Origin: Siphlonurus alternatus
Taxonomy: Eukaryota > Arthropoda > Insecta > Ephemeroptera > Siphlonuridae
NCBI GenBank assembly: GCA_949825025.1
Contig: OX463782.1
Location: forward strand, 25,756,773-25,820,772
Length of the DNA stretch: 64,000 bases
Direction of reading: 5' to 3'
Shown piece by piece: positions 13,001 through 25,300 of the stretch. Under the pieces are notes generated by a model that worked only from the letters and a program-made list of their open reading frames with translations, was not told the DNA's origin and did no database searches. Positions within the stretch are counted from its first letter, which is position 1. Each line of letters begins with the position of its first letter. The translations under genes and the position numbers were made by a program.

Positions 13001-16000
13001 ATATATTTAGCCAATGCATTGTAGTGAGAACGAAAGCATGAGAGCGAGAGAAAAGAATGAGAGCTACTGCAAAGAATCAGGGTGGAAACTCGCCTACTGG
13101 GTCTGTGGGTGAAGGGGCTCAACCTGTAGAGGACGATACAATCAGGGACGAAAAATGACGTTTACCTTTGCTGCTTACCGCGCCACAGAGCACATTTATA
13201 AAAAAACACACATTTGATTACCGTTAGTTTTCCCGACCTGGATTCCTCTTGACGGCGGCTGCTGCTGCTGCTTTGCTCGTCGTCTGCCGAGGGGGCAAGC
13301 CTTTGATCACGTGTTTCTGACGTCACAATTAATATAAACAGGCGTAACGTTACGCTCATTCTAATAATTATGTATAGAAGATACAAGATGCTGATATAAT
13401 AAGTTATATGAGATAATATGAATTAAAGTCCTTTATTCATATCATTATTCACTATTACATCAACAAATTTCTTACTATAACATTTTTGCCTTCTCATTCA
13501 TCATACAGCTTGATAAAAAAAACAATGTGAAGGTAATTTGTGTATTAGTTTCTATTCACGCGTCATGACAAAAAGATTGATAAATATAATGTATTTTGTA
13601 ATGGTACTTCATTCAATTTGTACGTTCATTATTTTTTGTACATAATAATAATTAATAATAATTATATGTTTCATTTTTTTCAGGAAGGAAACTATTTGGT
13701 GGATACAGAATAGCTCCACAGCCATGTAAATCAGAAAATGACAGTCGCCATGGCGTGTGTATGTTTAATTATGAATGTCAACAACGTAAAGGTGAAGTTA
13801 TTGCCGCGTGTATGGACAGTTTCTTATTTGGTGCTTGTTGTTTAATGCCTCCTGGTTCTATGATACCATCAGAAGCATTATCAAAACCAGCAATACAAGC
13901 CATACCAGCACCTTCAACAGTAGGGGTGAAGAATGATGTAATATCATTAGTTTCAACAAGTACAAGCACAACAACGTCAAAACCAAGTAAACCGTACACA
14001 CAACGGATTTCAACGTCGACGAGCACAACACAGAAATTACCACCAATACCTACAGTAAGACCCGCAAGTACCGTCCGTCCTACTCCTCCGACCTTCCAAC
14101 CTATAATGAGAGATACAACTCTTAGACCATTAGCTACAGTAATTAGTGATGAATCTGTTAATAATGCAGCCTCCATAAGCCATATATTAAATCTCCTTGA
14201 TGATTCTTCGGTCTCAGAACCAATACCACAACACATTTCTGGTATTACAAAACGACCTGAACCATCATTATCAACATGGGTATCTGTAAATGGTCGTCCT
14301 TCTGGATCAATTACCACACAGAAGTATCCATCTAATATCAATGTTGGGGGTCCTGGACCTGGATTTGTAGTCACCAATAATGAATTCAGGCCTGCGTTGA
14401 CACCAAGACCGACTCCATCAGCTCCAGCACCAACTGTCATCGTTCTCGGACCGTTTGGACAAGACATACCTCACACCCCGGACGTGATCTCAAGACCTCC
14501 GGGAGGCCCCGCTGTGGAGCCCGTTGTGGCTGAAGAAGAGCCGGTGACTCAAGAGTTCACGACGCCAAAGTTTGAAGACGCCGAGCTGGGAAATAAAGTC
14601 CACGTGTTTGTCGATAAGATCGTGAACTCTCTGGCTGGAGACTTCCAGAACCTGGAGGACGTGGTGTTGAGCAACAAGAACATCACGCTGGTCGCTGCCA
14701 CCACCGCCGCACCAACCACCACCACGAGCACCCGAAAACCGAGCAGAACGACGACAACAAGCAAGCCACCCACCAAGAAACCCACCACGTAAGTTCATTT
14801 AATATATTTAAGGTATGGTCAGTAATTAAATAAATTTTATATGTTCTGGGCTTTATGTAATCGCCATAAAATGAAATTAAAAATTCGAGTTGGCATGAAG
14901 CATGAATCACGAATTCTCCATTTTGTATCAAAGTTTCTGCAACAAACTAAAAATTAATCTTGTATGTATAAACAAATTACAATGAATTAAATAATTTCAG
15001 ATATATATTTTTTAATTTAGTCAATTGAAGAGCTCAATAAAACGTTGTTCTTATTAATATAATATATGAATTATGAACTGACAATGAAGACTTTAAATTT
15101 ATTACAAAATTATAACTATTATTTATTTATTTTGAACTCTATTTTTGTTACCAGAGAGTAGTGATTTAAGTAAAAATTACGAATCAAAATCCTGAGCTAA
15201 GACAAATATGAAAAGCTCCAAAATATCAAAATTTCAACCGGCCACGATTATTGACCACGTGTTTGTTGCAGCCCGCAGCCTCCAAAGCGCCCCTCCGTGG
15301 CGCCAGTCACCGAGGCCGTGGTAGCTGAGGAGACCTCTGCCGTCCCGTCGGTCAGCTACAAGAAAGGAGGTACGTCTTCAATATTTTATTATTGTTGCCA
15401 TGACTCTTTAAATAAAAACGAGTTTTTTTTTGTCAAGTAATTTCCAATTTAAACTATCTATTGTGATACATAAATTAAAGCAGGTCAATGCATTGTATTG
15501 ATATAGATAATACCTTCAATTAGCCTAGTAGAGAATGTATAATGCTGAACATAGTATTTGAACTGAAGCCCTTAGATCAATTGATCCCGCTACTCTAAAT
15601 CAAACTATGCTGGTACCCCATTTTTGGTCTTGCAAAATGTTAACAATTAATATAACAGTTGCTTTGTTGTAGTGCCGCGTAGTTTGCTCATGCAGCTATT
15701 ACTGACTACTGATAAAATGCACAAATCGAGTCAAATAAAAAATATAAATTGTAACGACTTTGTTGATTTTGCTCTAACACTTTTAAGTTAATCGCTGTAA
15801 TAAAATATTTTTTCCCTCGTCTTATTTAAAGAATTTTATTGCATTAATTTAACGTATTAAAATATTTAGTAAGTAATTATGAAATAGTAGTTTGCTTTAT
15901 ACTTTTTCTCCAAAAGAGCAGTCCACCCGCAAATCTTAAATGTTCAAAGGGTTGCATATACTCCACGGCTGACGCACATTTACATGATGTGCAAAAATAA

Positions 16001-19000
16001 TTATTGCTAACTAAATTTTATCTTTCCAGATTGTGGCGTTCGTCCTCTTGTGAAGAACGGTCGTATTGTGGGCGGTAAAGGCGCCACGTTCGGCGAGTGG
16101 CCGTGGCAAGTACTTGTGCGCGAGTCCACGTGGTTGGGTCTTTTCGTGAAGAACAAGTGCGGCGGCGTGTTGATCACCCAGAAGTACGTCATCACCGCGG
16201 CGCATTGTCAGCCAGGGTGAGTACCACGTGACCATCTTGGTGATCGTGACGTCAGCTGGTGTCCGCAGGAGTTCATTTTGTTATGAAATTTTTCCACATG
16301 AAATTAACGTTTAACATAGGATTCATAAGTCAAATTAGCATATTATAATTTCAAACCATCCTATTTTTGTTATTGAATAATTTATTATTTATTAATATTT
16401 AATCCTTGTCAAAATAAAATGGAATTAATACAAGCTCATTTATTCATATAAGTACCCACCTAATAGAAAAAAATAAATAATTTTGTCTTTCTTCTTGTTA
16501 TAATAATGTATTTGAGTTTCACTTGCAATTTTTTGTATTAAAAACAGCAACTACTATTTTCTCTCTAAAATGCACGATTCATTTTTGTTAATTAAGATAC
16601 CTATACCAGTTGTTATTAACAAATAAATTTCGTAATATTATTGAAACATTTCATTGATATAATATAAAAATAACCATAATTTTTTAATTAAATTACAGTT
16701 ACGAAATTAAATATTTAATTTATGTATGTTAAAAGTAAAAGTGGTGGACCACAATGGCTTTGTTTTTGCTCCCACTTATTAGCGTGTCAGGCATCAATGA
16801 AAGTGAACTTGGCTCTTATTTGCTTCTCACGAGATAAGATGCAGACAGAGCTAGATAAAGACATGTTAAACGTTATTTCAGGACTTACAACAATCTAATT
16901 TGTTGGAATTTAGTGCCAGTTCCCGCCGTGTGACCTGGACACCAAGAATTTATGTCGATTATAAAATATTAGCCTCAATTTTGAATTTATAGTATATTTC
17001 TTTTTGACCATATAATTATAATTTTATTCAAGGTTATATAAAGACTGATGAGCGATGTACTAATTATAATTTCAAATGTAAAAGAAAGAATCTAATTTTA
17101 TATTTGATTAGGAAACTAATTAGGAATCTAACAATTCTCTCTTAAATAAATTTTACATCACATTACTTTAAATACTCATCGATGAAAAGACCTATTCGAT
17201 ATTTTTTAGTGTCTGTTCGTAAATACATTATATATAATAACCAAAAATCAAATTTTACTTATTATTTTACATATTATGCACAAATAGTTCATTTGATTCT
17301 TGATTCATGAATCGAACGTGCATTTACGTACATATCTATTGTTTAACTTTTGCAAAGTAAAATAATTTTTGAATTGTTTCAAAACAACCAGATCATCATT
17401 TGAGGTGATGTAGTAAGATTTGACTTTTTAGGGGGCATTCACAAAGCGCATTTATTTAAGCCTATTTTTTTTAAAGTCTTAAAGGTTTGTAGTGTTTGTA
17501 CTGAAAATAATGTTAAATTTTGGTCCTAAATGTGGTCTTAAAATTGATTATAATTTTATGTAATGCTTAATATTTATTTTCCTGAATACTTAGCATCACA
17601 TATTTTATCTTGATACATCAAAGTGTATTGTTTGTTGCCACTTTCTGAACCTGACTTCTCGCTCCAGGTTCCTGGCGTCTCTGGTGGCCGTGTTCGGAGA
17701 GTTCGACCTGAGCGGCGAACTCGAGTCCAAGAGTTCGGTGGTGAAGAACGTGCGACGAGTCATCATCCACCGGAGCTACGAACCAGCCACCTTCGAGAAC
17801 GACATCGCGCTGCTTGAGCTCGAGTCGCCAGTCACCTTCGACAAGCACATCGTGCCCATCTGTCTGCCCGATGACGCTGCGGACTTCACTGGTCGCATGG
17901 CAACCGTCAGTGGCTGGGGAAGACTCAAATACGGTAAGCTTCTTGCTGGGAAAAATGATTCACTGTAAAGATGATTTGAGACAGTTGCATTGAGCTGCAT
18001 GCAAGTATTTTCTTTACTTCATATTGCGTATTAAAATTTTATTCTTTCAGTCTGGCATAATTTGAATATTGCTTTAACTGCAAACTTTTAAATCATCAAA
18101 TTGAAACTGTATCGTAACATATGCGTTTTGTACGTAATTATGCTTTCATGTTTAGTAAACACAATTATTTAATTCCACAGGAGCTATTATATAAAGTACT
18201 ATAAAATTCTATACCGGAAAAAATTGTTAAAAAAAATGTCAGTTGTGATGGTATTACAATTAAGGACATACAAAACAATTTTTCTAGTCATTGCAATATA
18301 GTTTTTTTATTACAATATTTTTTTCTCCTTTTGCAAATGACTTGTAAAATCTTGAATTATATAGTAAATCTGCTTACAAGAAATGTTATAGAAAATTCCA
18401 AACAAATTTATTATATATTTAAGTCACTTGCAAGAACAGTTGAATTTTTGCAAGAAAAAATTGTGTTATTCAATCATTTAAAAAAATATATAATTATATT
18501 TCTTGTAATACCGGTACATACACATTAAATGACATTAATGCAGAGCTTTTATCATCATAATTGTGTAGATTATTTCAATTTAAAAAGTATTTTTATTATA
18601 AAAGCTAGACAGACAGTGAATTTCACGAAGTTGTATCCATGTGAGAGGTGCGTTGTTGACGTGGAGGTTTGGTGTGCAGGTGGTGGCGTACCGAGCGTGC
18701 TGCAGGAGGTGCAGGTGCCCGTGATCGAAAACAACGTGTGCCAGGAGATGTTCCACACGGCCGGACACGCAAAGTCCATCATCAGCTCCTTCCTGTGTGC
18801 AGGATATGCCAACGGACAGAAGGACTCATGCGAGGTACGAATCTCAACTTCAGGGTGGAGCCTTGTCGGTATGCAACCAGTCCGACATTCATTTACCAAA
18901 AGTTGCATACTTGTATCTATCTATTAATTATTTATTAAATTTAAAAAAAGTAATGCATGCATATAAATATAGTTTATAATTATCCTCGATAATCGATATG

Positions 19001-20401
19001 AAAACTTCAACGGCTATAAAACTCCCAATTTGTTAGTAAATACAATAAACTGCATGTAGCGAAGTTAGATGTAAAAATTCTCTTTCAGTAGGCAAAAATC
19101 TCACTATCCTATATAAATTTCTTTTACCTTATTTATAGAAGATAAAAATCTGCCATGATGAGATTTTTGAGAATGAAGGTTCCTGGCTTCAATCTCTGTA
19201 TTAAATTGTGAGGCTGTTATTTAAGTAAGGAGGTTTTGTTCTAGAAAAAGCATATTTTAATTTGAAAGCTTTTTGTTCATATAAGGTACAGCTATAAAGA
19301 CAGTACAAAACCAGTTTTTAGTTAATTTTGTTTCGTGACGACGGTGGTGCCCTCATCTAAAGGTTCGTGAACTTACCAGACGACTCTGTTAGTTCACCAC
19401 CTGCCTACCTGGCGCTATCGTCTAACTCAAACTTTCAAACTTCTGCTAACTTCTCCCGCCTAACTCACCTGACCCAATTCGCTCTAGTAGTTTCTGTTCC
19501 TGAGGCTAGGTGTCGCATCTTACCTGTGAGTGCTCACAAGGTTGGCTTTATACAGGTTAAGTCACCGATTGGACCAATGTTAATGGGCTTAGCCAATCAC
19601 GTTCAAGTATTTTTGGCCACATCGTGCCGCGAAATTTTGAATGCGCCCATCATGCAATGCTATTTTTGAAATTTCGCGGTGCAATGGGGCCTGAAAATTT
19701 ACCAAAATTGACTTACGAAATGCGTGCGTGTCTTAACCTGTATAAAGGAACGTTGAGTGCTCAGATAGTAAAATTTAATAAAAGATAATTCTTAAAAAAT
19801 AAAAATTTTCGCTTTTTTTGAAGATCCAATTTTGTACCTTATGGAAATTCATTATACCTCACATGAATTTTTAATAGTACAGCAATTGCATAATTTAATT
19901 TTCTGCACATGGTTCTTTATTATTTTCTCCATCCCATATATCAGTATAATATAGATTGTTCTTATAGGCCAAAGAACGCTCTCTGAGGAGTAATACTATT
20001 GTACAACAGTAGACGATTCATGTTAGGCTAGTTCAATACACTTTTTTCTACGAAAAGTTTATTACTTGTTATTTTTTCTTGTTATATGTTGTAAACTTGT
20101 AATAATTAATTTTTATTGATTGCTATAATATATAACACGTACAGAGTGATGAGTACTGATGACAATACATTACTTTTTTTTATAAGTAGCAGTTACAAAT
20201 ATGTTTTGTGCGCAGACTGATGAGTGTGTTTGTGCGCAGGGTGACAGCGGAGGTCCATTGGTGGTAGAGAAGGACGGTCGCTGGGTGCTGGTGGGAACCG
20301 TGTCCCACGGTATCAAGTGCGCCGCACCCTACCTTCCCGGAGTCTACATGCGAACCACCTACTACAAACCTTGGCTGAAGACCATCACCGGTGCCAGCTA
20401 G
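9896..20401 (+). CDS. Gene A: secreted clip-like trypsin-type serine protease (Filzig/Stubble-like)
   Basis: The spliced coding sequence joins 9896-10043, 13684-14788, 15272-15369, 16030-16216, 17668-17933, 18680-18834 and 20240-20401 (706 residues, frame kept throughout). A hydrophobic segment at residues 25-39 ends in ARA, so this is a likely signal peptide or anchor; Met13 (9932) is an alternative start. Cys 64, 75, 81, 92, 101 and 102 form a clip-like knot. Residues 103-450 are a Ser/Thr/Pro-rich, mucin-like linker. Cys452 probably tethers the light chain after cleavage at Arg462-Ile463 (RIVGG). The catalytic residues are His509 (TAAHC), Asp558 (ENDIALL) and Ser656 (GDSGGP). Asp650 predicts cleavage after Arg/Lys. 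Protease-domain wording such as [12 protein letters not shown] and STWLGLF matches my memory of the Filzig/Lint group, which trims apical extracellular matrix in Drosophila. It is a secreted zymogen. The family call is firm; the exact orthologue is not. Confidence 0.95.
10438..10756 (+). mobile_element. 319-bp palindromic element with internal B box, copy 1
   Basis: Begins ATGGAGTATTGACC and ends GGTCGGTACTCCAT. Inverted arms of roughly 85-90 bases include GCAGAAATGGATAGAGG and CTGATTTTTTTCAG. Between the arms lies GGTTCGAATCC (10563-10573), an exact match to the tRNA B-box consensus, within sequence resembling a tRNA T arm. A second full copy in opposite orientation is at 32765-33083. The element is a non-autonomous MITE-like or fold-back unit. 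The target duplication is not clear. It sits in intron 1 of gene A. Confidence 0.85.
13222..13359 (-). other. possible antisense first coding exon, or regulatory island
   Basis: On the minus strand an ATG at 13359 opens a 46-codon frame that starts with a hydrophobic leader ([14 protein letters not shown]), continues as a Ser/Arg/Glu-rich segment and ends at an ACG/GTAATC donor match. The DNA is GC-rich and also contains TGACGTCA (CRE-like) and CACGTG motifs. It may therefore equally be an intronic enhancer of gene A. No family is recognised. Confidence 0.2.
13684..14788 (+). CDS. Gene A coding exon 2 (clip-like knot and Ser/Thr/Pro linker)
   Basis: The acceptor is a T-rich tract ending in TTTTTTTCAG and the donor is CAC/GTAAGT. 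The exon enters in phase 1 and leaves in phase 2. Near its 5' end it encodes LFGGYR followed by the six-cysteine knot, and then a long low-complexity linker rich in Thr, Ser and Pro with a probable N-glycosylation site (NKNIT). The first 700 bases use AT-rich codons. From about 14400 the exon becomes GC-rich like the protease exons. Confidence 0.92.
15272..15369 (+). CDS. Gene A coding exon 3 (linker)
   Basis: A 98-base exon between the acceptor TTTGTTGCAG and the donor GGAG/GTACGT. It encodes Pro-rich linker residues 418-451. The frame joins its neighbours without stops (enters phase 2, leaves phase 1). Gene B has no counterpart to this exon. Confidence 0.88.
16030..16216 (+). CDS. Gene A coding exon 4 (activation site, catalytic His)
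   Basis: Encodes Cys452, the activation site GR/IVGG (462/463), the PWQV segment and the catalytic TAAHC (His509). The acceptor is TATCTTTCCAG and the donor is GG/GTGAGT, in phase 2 just after the His loop. Gene B has an intron at the same place and phase. Confidence 0.95.
17431..17546. mobile_element. degraded relic of the GGGGCATTCAC palindromic element
   Basis: GGGGGCATTCACAAAG at the left and TAAATGTGGTCTTAAA near the right match parts of the complete element at 46079-46218. The right terminus is missing. It lies in intron 4 of gene A. Confidence 0.6.
17668..17933 (+). CDS. Gene A coding exon 5 (catalytic Asp)
   Basis: Encodes the catalytic Asp558 in [10 protein letters not shown], the PICLP motif whose Cys bonds to the light chain, and SGWGRLKYG. 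The acceptor is CTCGCTCCAG and the donor is ACG/GTAAGC, in phase 1. The exon is much richer in GC than its flanking introns. Confidence 0.95.
18680..18834 (+). CDS. Gene A coding exon 6 (Asp189 region)
   Basis: Encodes [12 protein letters not shown] through FLCAGYANG to KDSCE, including the specificity-pocket Asp (residue 650). The acceptor is GGTGTGCAG and the donor GAG/GTACGA is phase 0, immediately before GDSGGP. That boundary is conserved in gene B. Confidence 0.95.
19340..19764. mobile_element. nested fold-back element in gene A intron 6
   Basis: A GC-richer block in AT-rich intron. Outer arms share TTTATACAGGTTAAG (about 19547-19561) with its inverse at 19732-19746, and GAGTGCTCA-like ends outside these. 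An inner inverted pair (CGCGAAATTT near 19628 and AAATTTCGCG near 19669) is nested inside. The left limit is uncertain; the part from 19340 to about 19520 may be a separate insert. The open frame over 19367-19669 has no recognisable domain. Confidence 0.55.
20240..20401 (+). CDS. Gene A terminal coding exon (catalytic Ser)
   Basis: Encodes GDSGGP (Ser656) through VSHGIKC and LPGVYMR to the stop TAG at 20399-20401. The acceptor is TGTGCGCAG. Residue 215 in chymotrypsin numbering is His (SHG) rather than the usual Trp (SWG). Confidence 0.95.
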   Translation, partial: GDSGGPLVVEKDGRWVLVGTVSHGIKCAAPYLPGVYMRTTYYKPWLKTITGAS

Positions 20402-21428
20402 TTGCACCAAAGTGATATCACAGTGCAGCACACTACGGTGTGAACACCTGGTGCACCTATTTATGAAAGTCAATTTGATTCCCAATTATTATGATTTATT
20501 TATAAAATATTGTATTGTCACTGGAATTATTGCTGGAAGTAAGTTTTAATTTATAACAAGAAATGAAAATTATGCCGAACTATCAATAGTTTTCAGTGAC
20601 AATGTAATATTTGATAAATTGAGTCACTTGTTTCGTAATTATTTACGATCGAGCTATATACAAAGTGGCGACCATTCCACCTGGGTACCACCAAAGCTAA
20701 ACGGATATAACGTCAGACTGACATAGTATAAACTATCAGTCGGTTCAAAATATGGGCTATGATGTAAACAAAATAATAACATATAGAAAAATAGCTTAAA
20801 AGACGCTGTTAACAAAATATTACAAAGTTAGAACTAATGATATTAAAATATGACAAATTATTTATTAAACATGTTAAAAAAAATGATATTAAGTATTTTT
20901 TGAACGAATTAATGTATTCGTAAATTGTTTGGTAACACAGAAATTAAGAAATAAATTGACAAAGAACGATTTACAGTATCTTTTTTAAGGCTTTTCTACT
21001 GTTTGTTAGTTTTTTTTTCTTTTGTGAATATAAGGATTTATTTAAACAACTAACTTGGTGCCCATTTCTGTTATTATACTTGATATTCCTGTATACTAGA
21101 ATGTGGTTCAGCGTTGAAGAGGAAAAATGTGACGTCTTCGTGTCTCTTGAATCTGATTGTGATACATTCGCTCAGTCACAATTTTAACACTACTTGGAAC
21201 AATGCTGCGATAAAACTTAAATTGTGTGAAAAATTATATGAAAATGAGCCATAGTGCTGAGGGACATAATATATATCCCCGGACATTTTACAGATGTGTT
21301 TGCAGAAGGTAAGCCTCTCTGCTCCTGTGTATAGGACCTGAAGATAAGTTAATTTTATATTATACAACCTATTTATTGTTTATTTATTTTTAGAGTATAT
21401 TTTTTGTAATAAGATGAAATAAAATAAA
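20402..21428 (+). other. gene A 3' UTR candidate region
   Basis: AT-rich DNA follows the gene A stop codon. AATAAA polyadenylation signals are present at 20950-20955 and 21418-21423. Which one is used cannot be told from sequence. No further coding potential is seen. Confidence 0.55.
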
Positions 21429-21577
21429 TATTTTAAAAAATTGGTTTCTCTTTATTTTCCTTTCTATACAGGGAAAGTGACACAATTTTTGAAAATGATA
21501 GTTCTGTAAGTTAGGTTAAGTACACTATACAGTATATTATGAGACCCGTATAACATATAGACAGTATAATTTTAATG

Positions 21578-21727
21578 TTAAGCCACTATTACACGATACA
21601 ATTTTTCTAACTATTGCATACAATTTTTTCTTACAAGAAAACTTGAACCCCATTTATTTGTATGGAGATGAAATTTTCTTGCAAGGAAAACTTGTATGCA
21701 AAATTTTATGGTGTAATATAGGCTTTA
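21578..21727. mobile_element. 150-bp palindromic MITE (TTAAGCC family), copy 1
   Basis: Begins TTAAGCC and ends GGCTTTA. Inverted arms contain ACACGATACAATTTT, TGCATACAATTTTT and TTCTTACAAGAAAACTT on the left and matching inverses on the right. A second diverged copy lies at 55507-55644 in gene B. Size and structure fit a non-autonomous DNA transposon. Confidence 0.75.
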
Positions 21728-22039
21728 GACTATAATTTTATTATAATATGAAGCGATAGAAACAGATTGTAATGTAAATGTTATTTTGAGAACTTAAAGC
21801 ACGTATATCTTTAATTACATCAACTATACATAGGTGTAAAAACTATTCACTCGTTTAAATTGAAATTTCCACGTATATATATAATACTAAATTTTATTCC
21901 TTAATTTTAATTACATTCAGTTATTAATTAAATTTACAATTTTAGTCAAAATTTCCGTGTAACATACGAATGGGTGAGTATAGGAGGGTCTCAACGGTGC
22001 GTGCTGAAGGGTCTGAGTCTACCTGGAGCCGCCGTCGGT

Positions 22040-22303
22040 GCATTTTGTCCGAGGGTATTTTGTCCAAGGGTATTTTGTCCGAGGGTAAATTATCCAAGGG
22101 TATTTTCTCCTAGGGTAAATTGTCTGAGGGTATTTTGTCCTAGGGTATTTTGTCCAAGGATATTTCATCCGAGGGTAAATTGTCCAAGGTTATTTTGTCC
22201 TAGGGTAAATTATCCAAGGGTATTTTGTCCTAGGGTAAATTGTCTGAGGGTATTTTGTCTGGGTATTATATCCCAGGATATTTTATCAAAGGGTATTTTA
22301 TCC
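22040..22303 (+). repeat. 15-bp minisatellite (GGGTATTTTGTCC type)
   Basis: About 17-18 tandem units of a 15-base motif, GGGTATTTTGTCCNA, alternate irregularly with a GGGTAAATTGTCC variant. Because 15 is a multiple of 3, one frame stays open and reads as Phe-Cys-Pro-Arg-Val repeats. It has no ATG and I do not treat it as a gene. The array is flanked by a direct repeat, GTCGGTGCA, at 22034-22042 and 22311-22319. Confidence 0.9.
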
Positions 22304-22319
22304 GTGATTCGTCGGTGCA

Positions 22320-25300
22320 GATCTTGGTGGTAGTAGAACTTTTTCTGATTAATACTGAAAACAATTATTGAAATGTGAATGGCTCATTAGGAGATAAAAA
22401 ATACTCTATAATGAGCTACCAACATTTAACCAGGAATTTTTTATAGCATTGATTAAACGTGAATACATGACATGCAATTGAAATATAATTATGCTTGTGT
22501 ATATTGAAATCTTAAAATGACTCGCTTTTTTTTTCTTTCTAAATTCGTAAATCCGTAATTTTTGTAAAAAAAATTATTAATAAATGCTCAAATAGCTTAA
22601 TCGCTTTATTAATATACAAAGAAGTCATTACTTTATTGGCAATAACATTTTTAATACTTTCATGCACGTAATTTCTCTATATTGAGTAATTACTATCAGT
22701 TCAATGTACTAGTATATAAAATAATAATATATACACAGCTAAAATATTTACAACTTAAAATTCATTTTACAACTTGGCCTAGAAAACTTTCTCATGGTCC
22801 TCATCATAAATTCTGCAAGCTTGTAATTTCACTGATTGACAATAACACAAGCGTGTCATTCTGTATAAAATTATTTATAATATTATCAAAATGCACGACT
22901 TGAGAGACAAGCTTAAAATAATTTGTAAGTATCTTAAGGTCTATTATAAAGGTTTATTATATTTAATATTACACCTTAATGAATGACGAATGAGTTAACT
23001 GGCCTTACGACTTTCGTGCGTGATGTGGGATTTCTCTTGGCACCAACACGGCGACACACGACACCGTGCGGTATGCTACCGTGCTTGCGCTCGTGCGGTA
23101 CCGTGCACTGGCTGCAGTAGGCGCCGTGCCTTCTCACTTAACAAAACTTTCTCCTTACAAGACGTATAATTAATATTTTTAATACTCTTCACAGCTAAGG
23201 AAGTAAAGAAAGAAAAATGTTGTTTCCGTATGCTATGCATAGTCATGCTATTTGACTTAAATTTTAAAAAAAAATTGTATTCTTTTGTGATAAAAATATA
23301 TTAACGTGATTTATGATAAAGGATTATGTATGTTTACAAGTTATGATTTGTCATGATGTTTAGAAAACACATAATTTTAATTAGCATAATAAATGTCTAT
23401 TTTCTTGTAGACAAAAAAAACATAAAGATTATTCAAAATGCATTCTTTATTAAAATATGTTTGATGTTTTCAACATTCATCACATCAAAACAAGGGACAT
23501 TTTCTCTCAAATTAACCTTTTTTTTAATAATAATAACACTGGATACAAAAATAAATATTGTATTGAACAGACGTTTGGAGTATGAATTCGAACGACAATG
23601 GAGGTTTGAATTCTATAATTAATTGTATATTTAATTAAATACATTACAATACTAGTATAGTACCGTACACACTTCAACGTTCAGAAAAGAAATTTATAAA
23701 AAGACGTACACCCTGATCGCAACATTCATAAATTTATCACTTTCACAATAAATCGAGGCAATTAATTACTTGTCAATTTATTTTTTTAAATTATGTTTAA
23801 TTATTGAAACTTGTGTATAGTGATTTTATAAATTATATATTATGTGTAGTACTTATAAAATATAAGTACTACACATAATATGCGTTTATATACTGAATTA
23901 TGAAATTTCACTTTTACGTACTGTACACAAAATTCAATTTAATTCAAACTTTACTATTCCAATTAAGATATGACCAAAAAGTATGCAGACTCTTAAAGAA
24001 AAATGAAAACAACTTATTTATGTCAATGACCCGTTAAAATACATAAAACCCAAACATGCATATCACAAAGCAAGTATGATTTTTTTTTATTAATATAATT
24101 TAATATATAGGTTATAAATAATATTAAATTTAATATAATTAAGTGTGAAGTTAACATATATTTTTATGTGGTACTAAATTTTTAAGTGTAATTGTAAATT
24201 AGTGATTTTAATATAAAATTATTTTTTTATTAATATTACTGCAATAAATTTATACTTCCCACGATTGTAAAATTGCGGTCAATAACGTTATGATGCATGA
24301 AAATCTACGATCACAAAATTTTAGAAAGAGTTTCGAATGAAAGGGTTTCCCTGTGATGATTAGAGCAAGAATTTTATATACTCCACCAAAACCTAATATT
24401 ACACACACACACCACCCGGGCGGGATTCCCCTTGTTAAGCAATCATGACGTCATCAGTGTGAAGTAATGTAAACTTAATGAGATAACTTACAAAAAGTCA
24501 GTCCAGGATGGAATGACTTGTCACAGCTGACCCGTGCGTCATTTGCTCAGATTATCACTGCCGGTGGAAAGTGAAAACCAAAGACCTAGTTTTGTTATAT
24601 CGCGATGTTAAATATTGATTTTACAAAATATTTAACTTACAAACTGTTACAAACTTGATTGTGTATTTTAAAAAAACAAAGTTGAATGGAATACGCGTAC
24701 AAGTTTTATTTTGAATTGATTCCATGACTTCAGTTGTTATTGATTCTAAAATTGGCAGTAACATTGATGTATTGTTTGAAAAATACATCAAAGTTATTGC
24801 CATCTATTGATGGAGGATATTTTCTGAAGCGATGACTTAAAAAGTAAAACTGTTTTCTTGCACTTGAATAAAAATTAAAAATATACTGTATATTATATAC
24901 ATATGCTATATTCCATCGTTACATCGTTACTGGCTAGCTAGTCCTTTTTTATTATTATTATTATTTACTTTTTCAGACATATTTGTGACAAATTACATAA
25001 CTATAAATATACAGTAATCGTTTCAGCAAATCGTGAACACGGAATGTCAAAATTCATAAAATTATGAAAAGATGGTAAATTTATATGAATATTTATAATT
25101 TACAGCACACGATCAAAATGTGATAATAATAAAATATTACTAAGAAAATTTGATGCAGAATCAAATAATGACAAGTTATTAGTAACTATACATTAGAAAG
25201 TAAATCAGATTGACTGAATTAAATATCATATACTGTACAGTACAGTGACAGACCATACCAGGCGATTACAAAAATTTTCAGAATTAAAGTACAATTATTT

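Noticed and set aside
13778..14467. A 229-codon minus-strand frame
   Set aside because: It is the antisense shadow of gene A exon 2. The plus strand has the cysteine knot and correct splice sites.
19367..19669. A 100-codon open frame in gene A intron 6
   Set aside because: It overlaps the nested fold-back element and has no domain or splice match to gene A.
22040..22303. Possible CRISPR array
   Set aside because: Units are contiguous 15-mers with no unique spacers, and the genome is eukaryotic.
21974..22333. A 119-codon Cys-Pro-Arg repeat frame
   Set aside because: It is produced by the 15-bp minisatellite, starts at GTG rather than ATG and has no domain or splice context.
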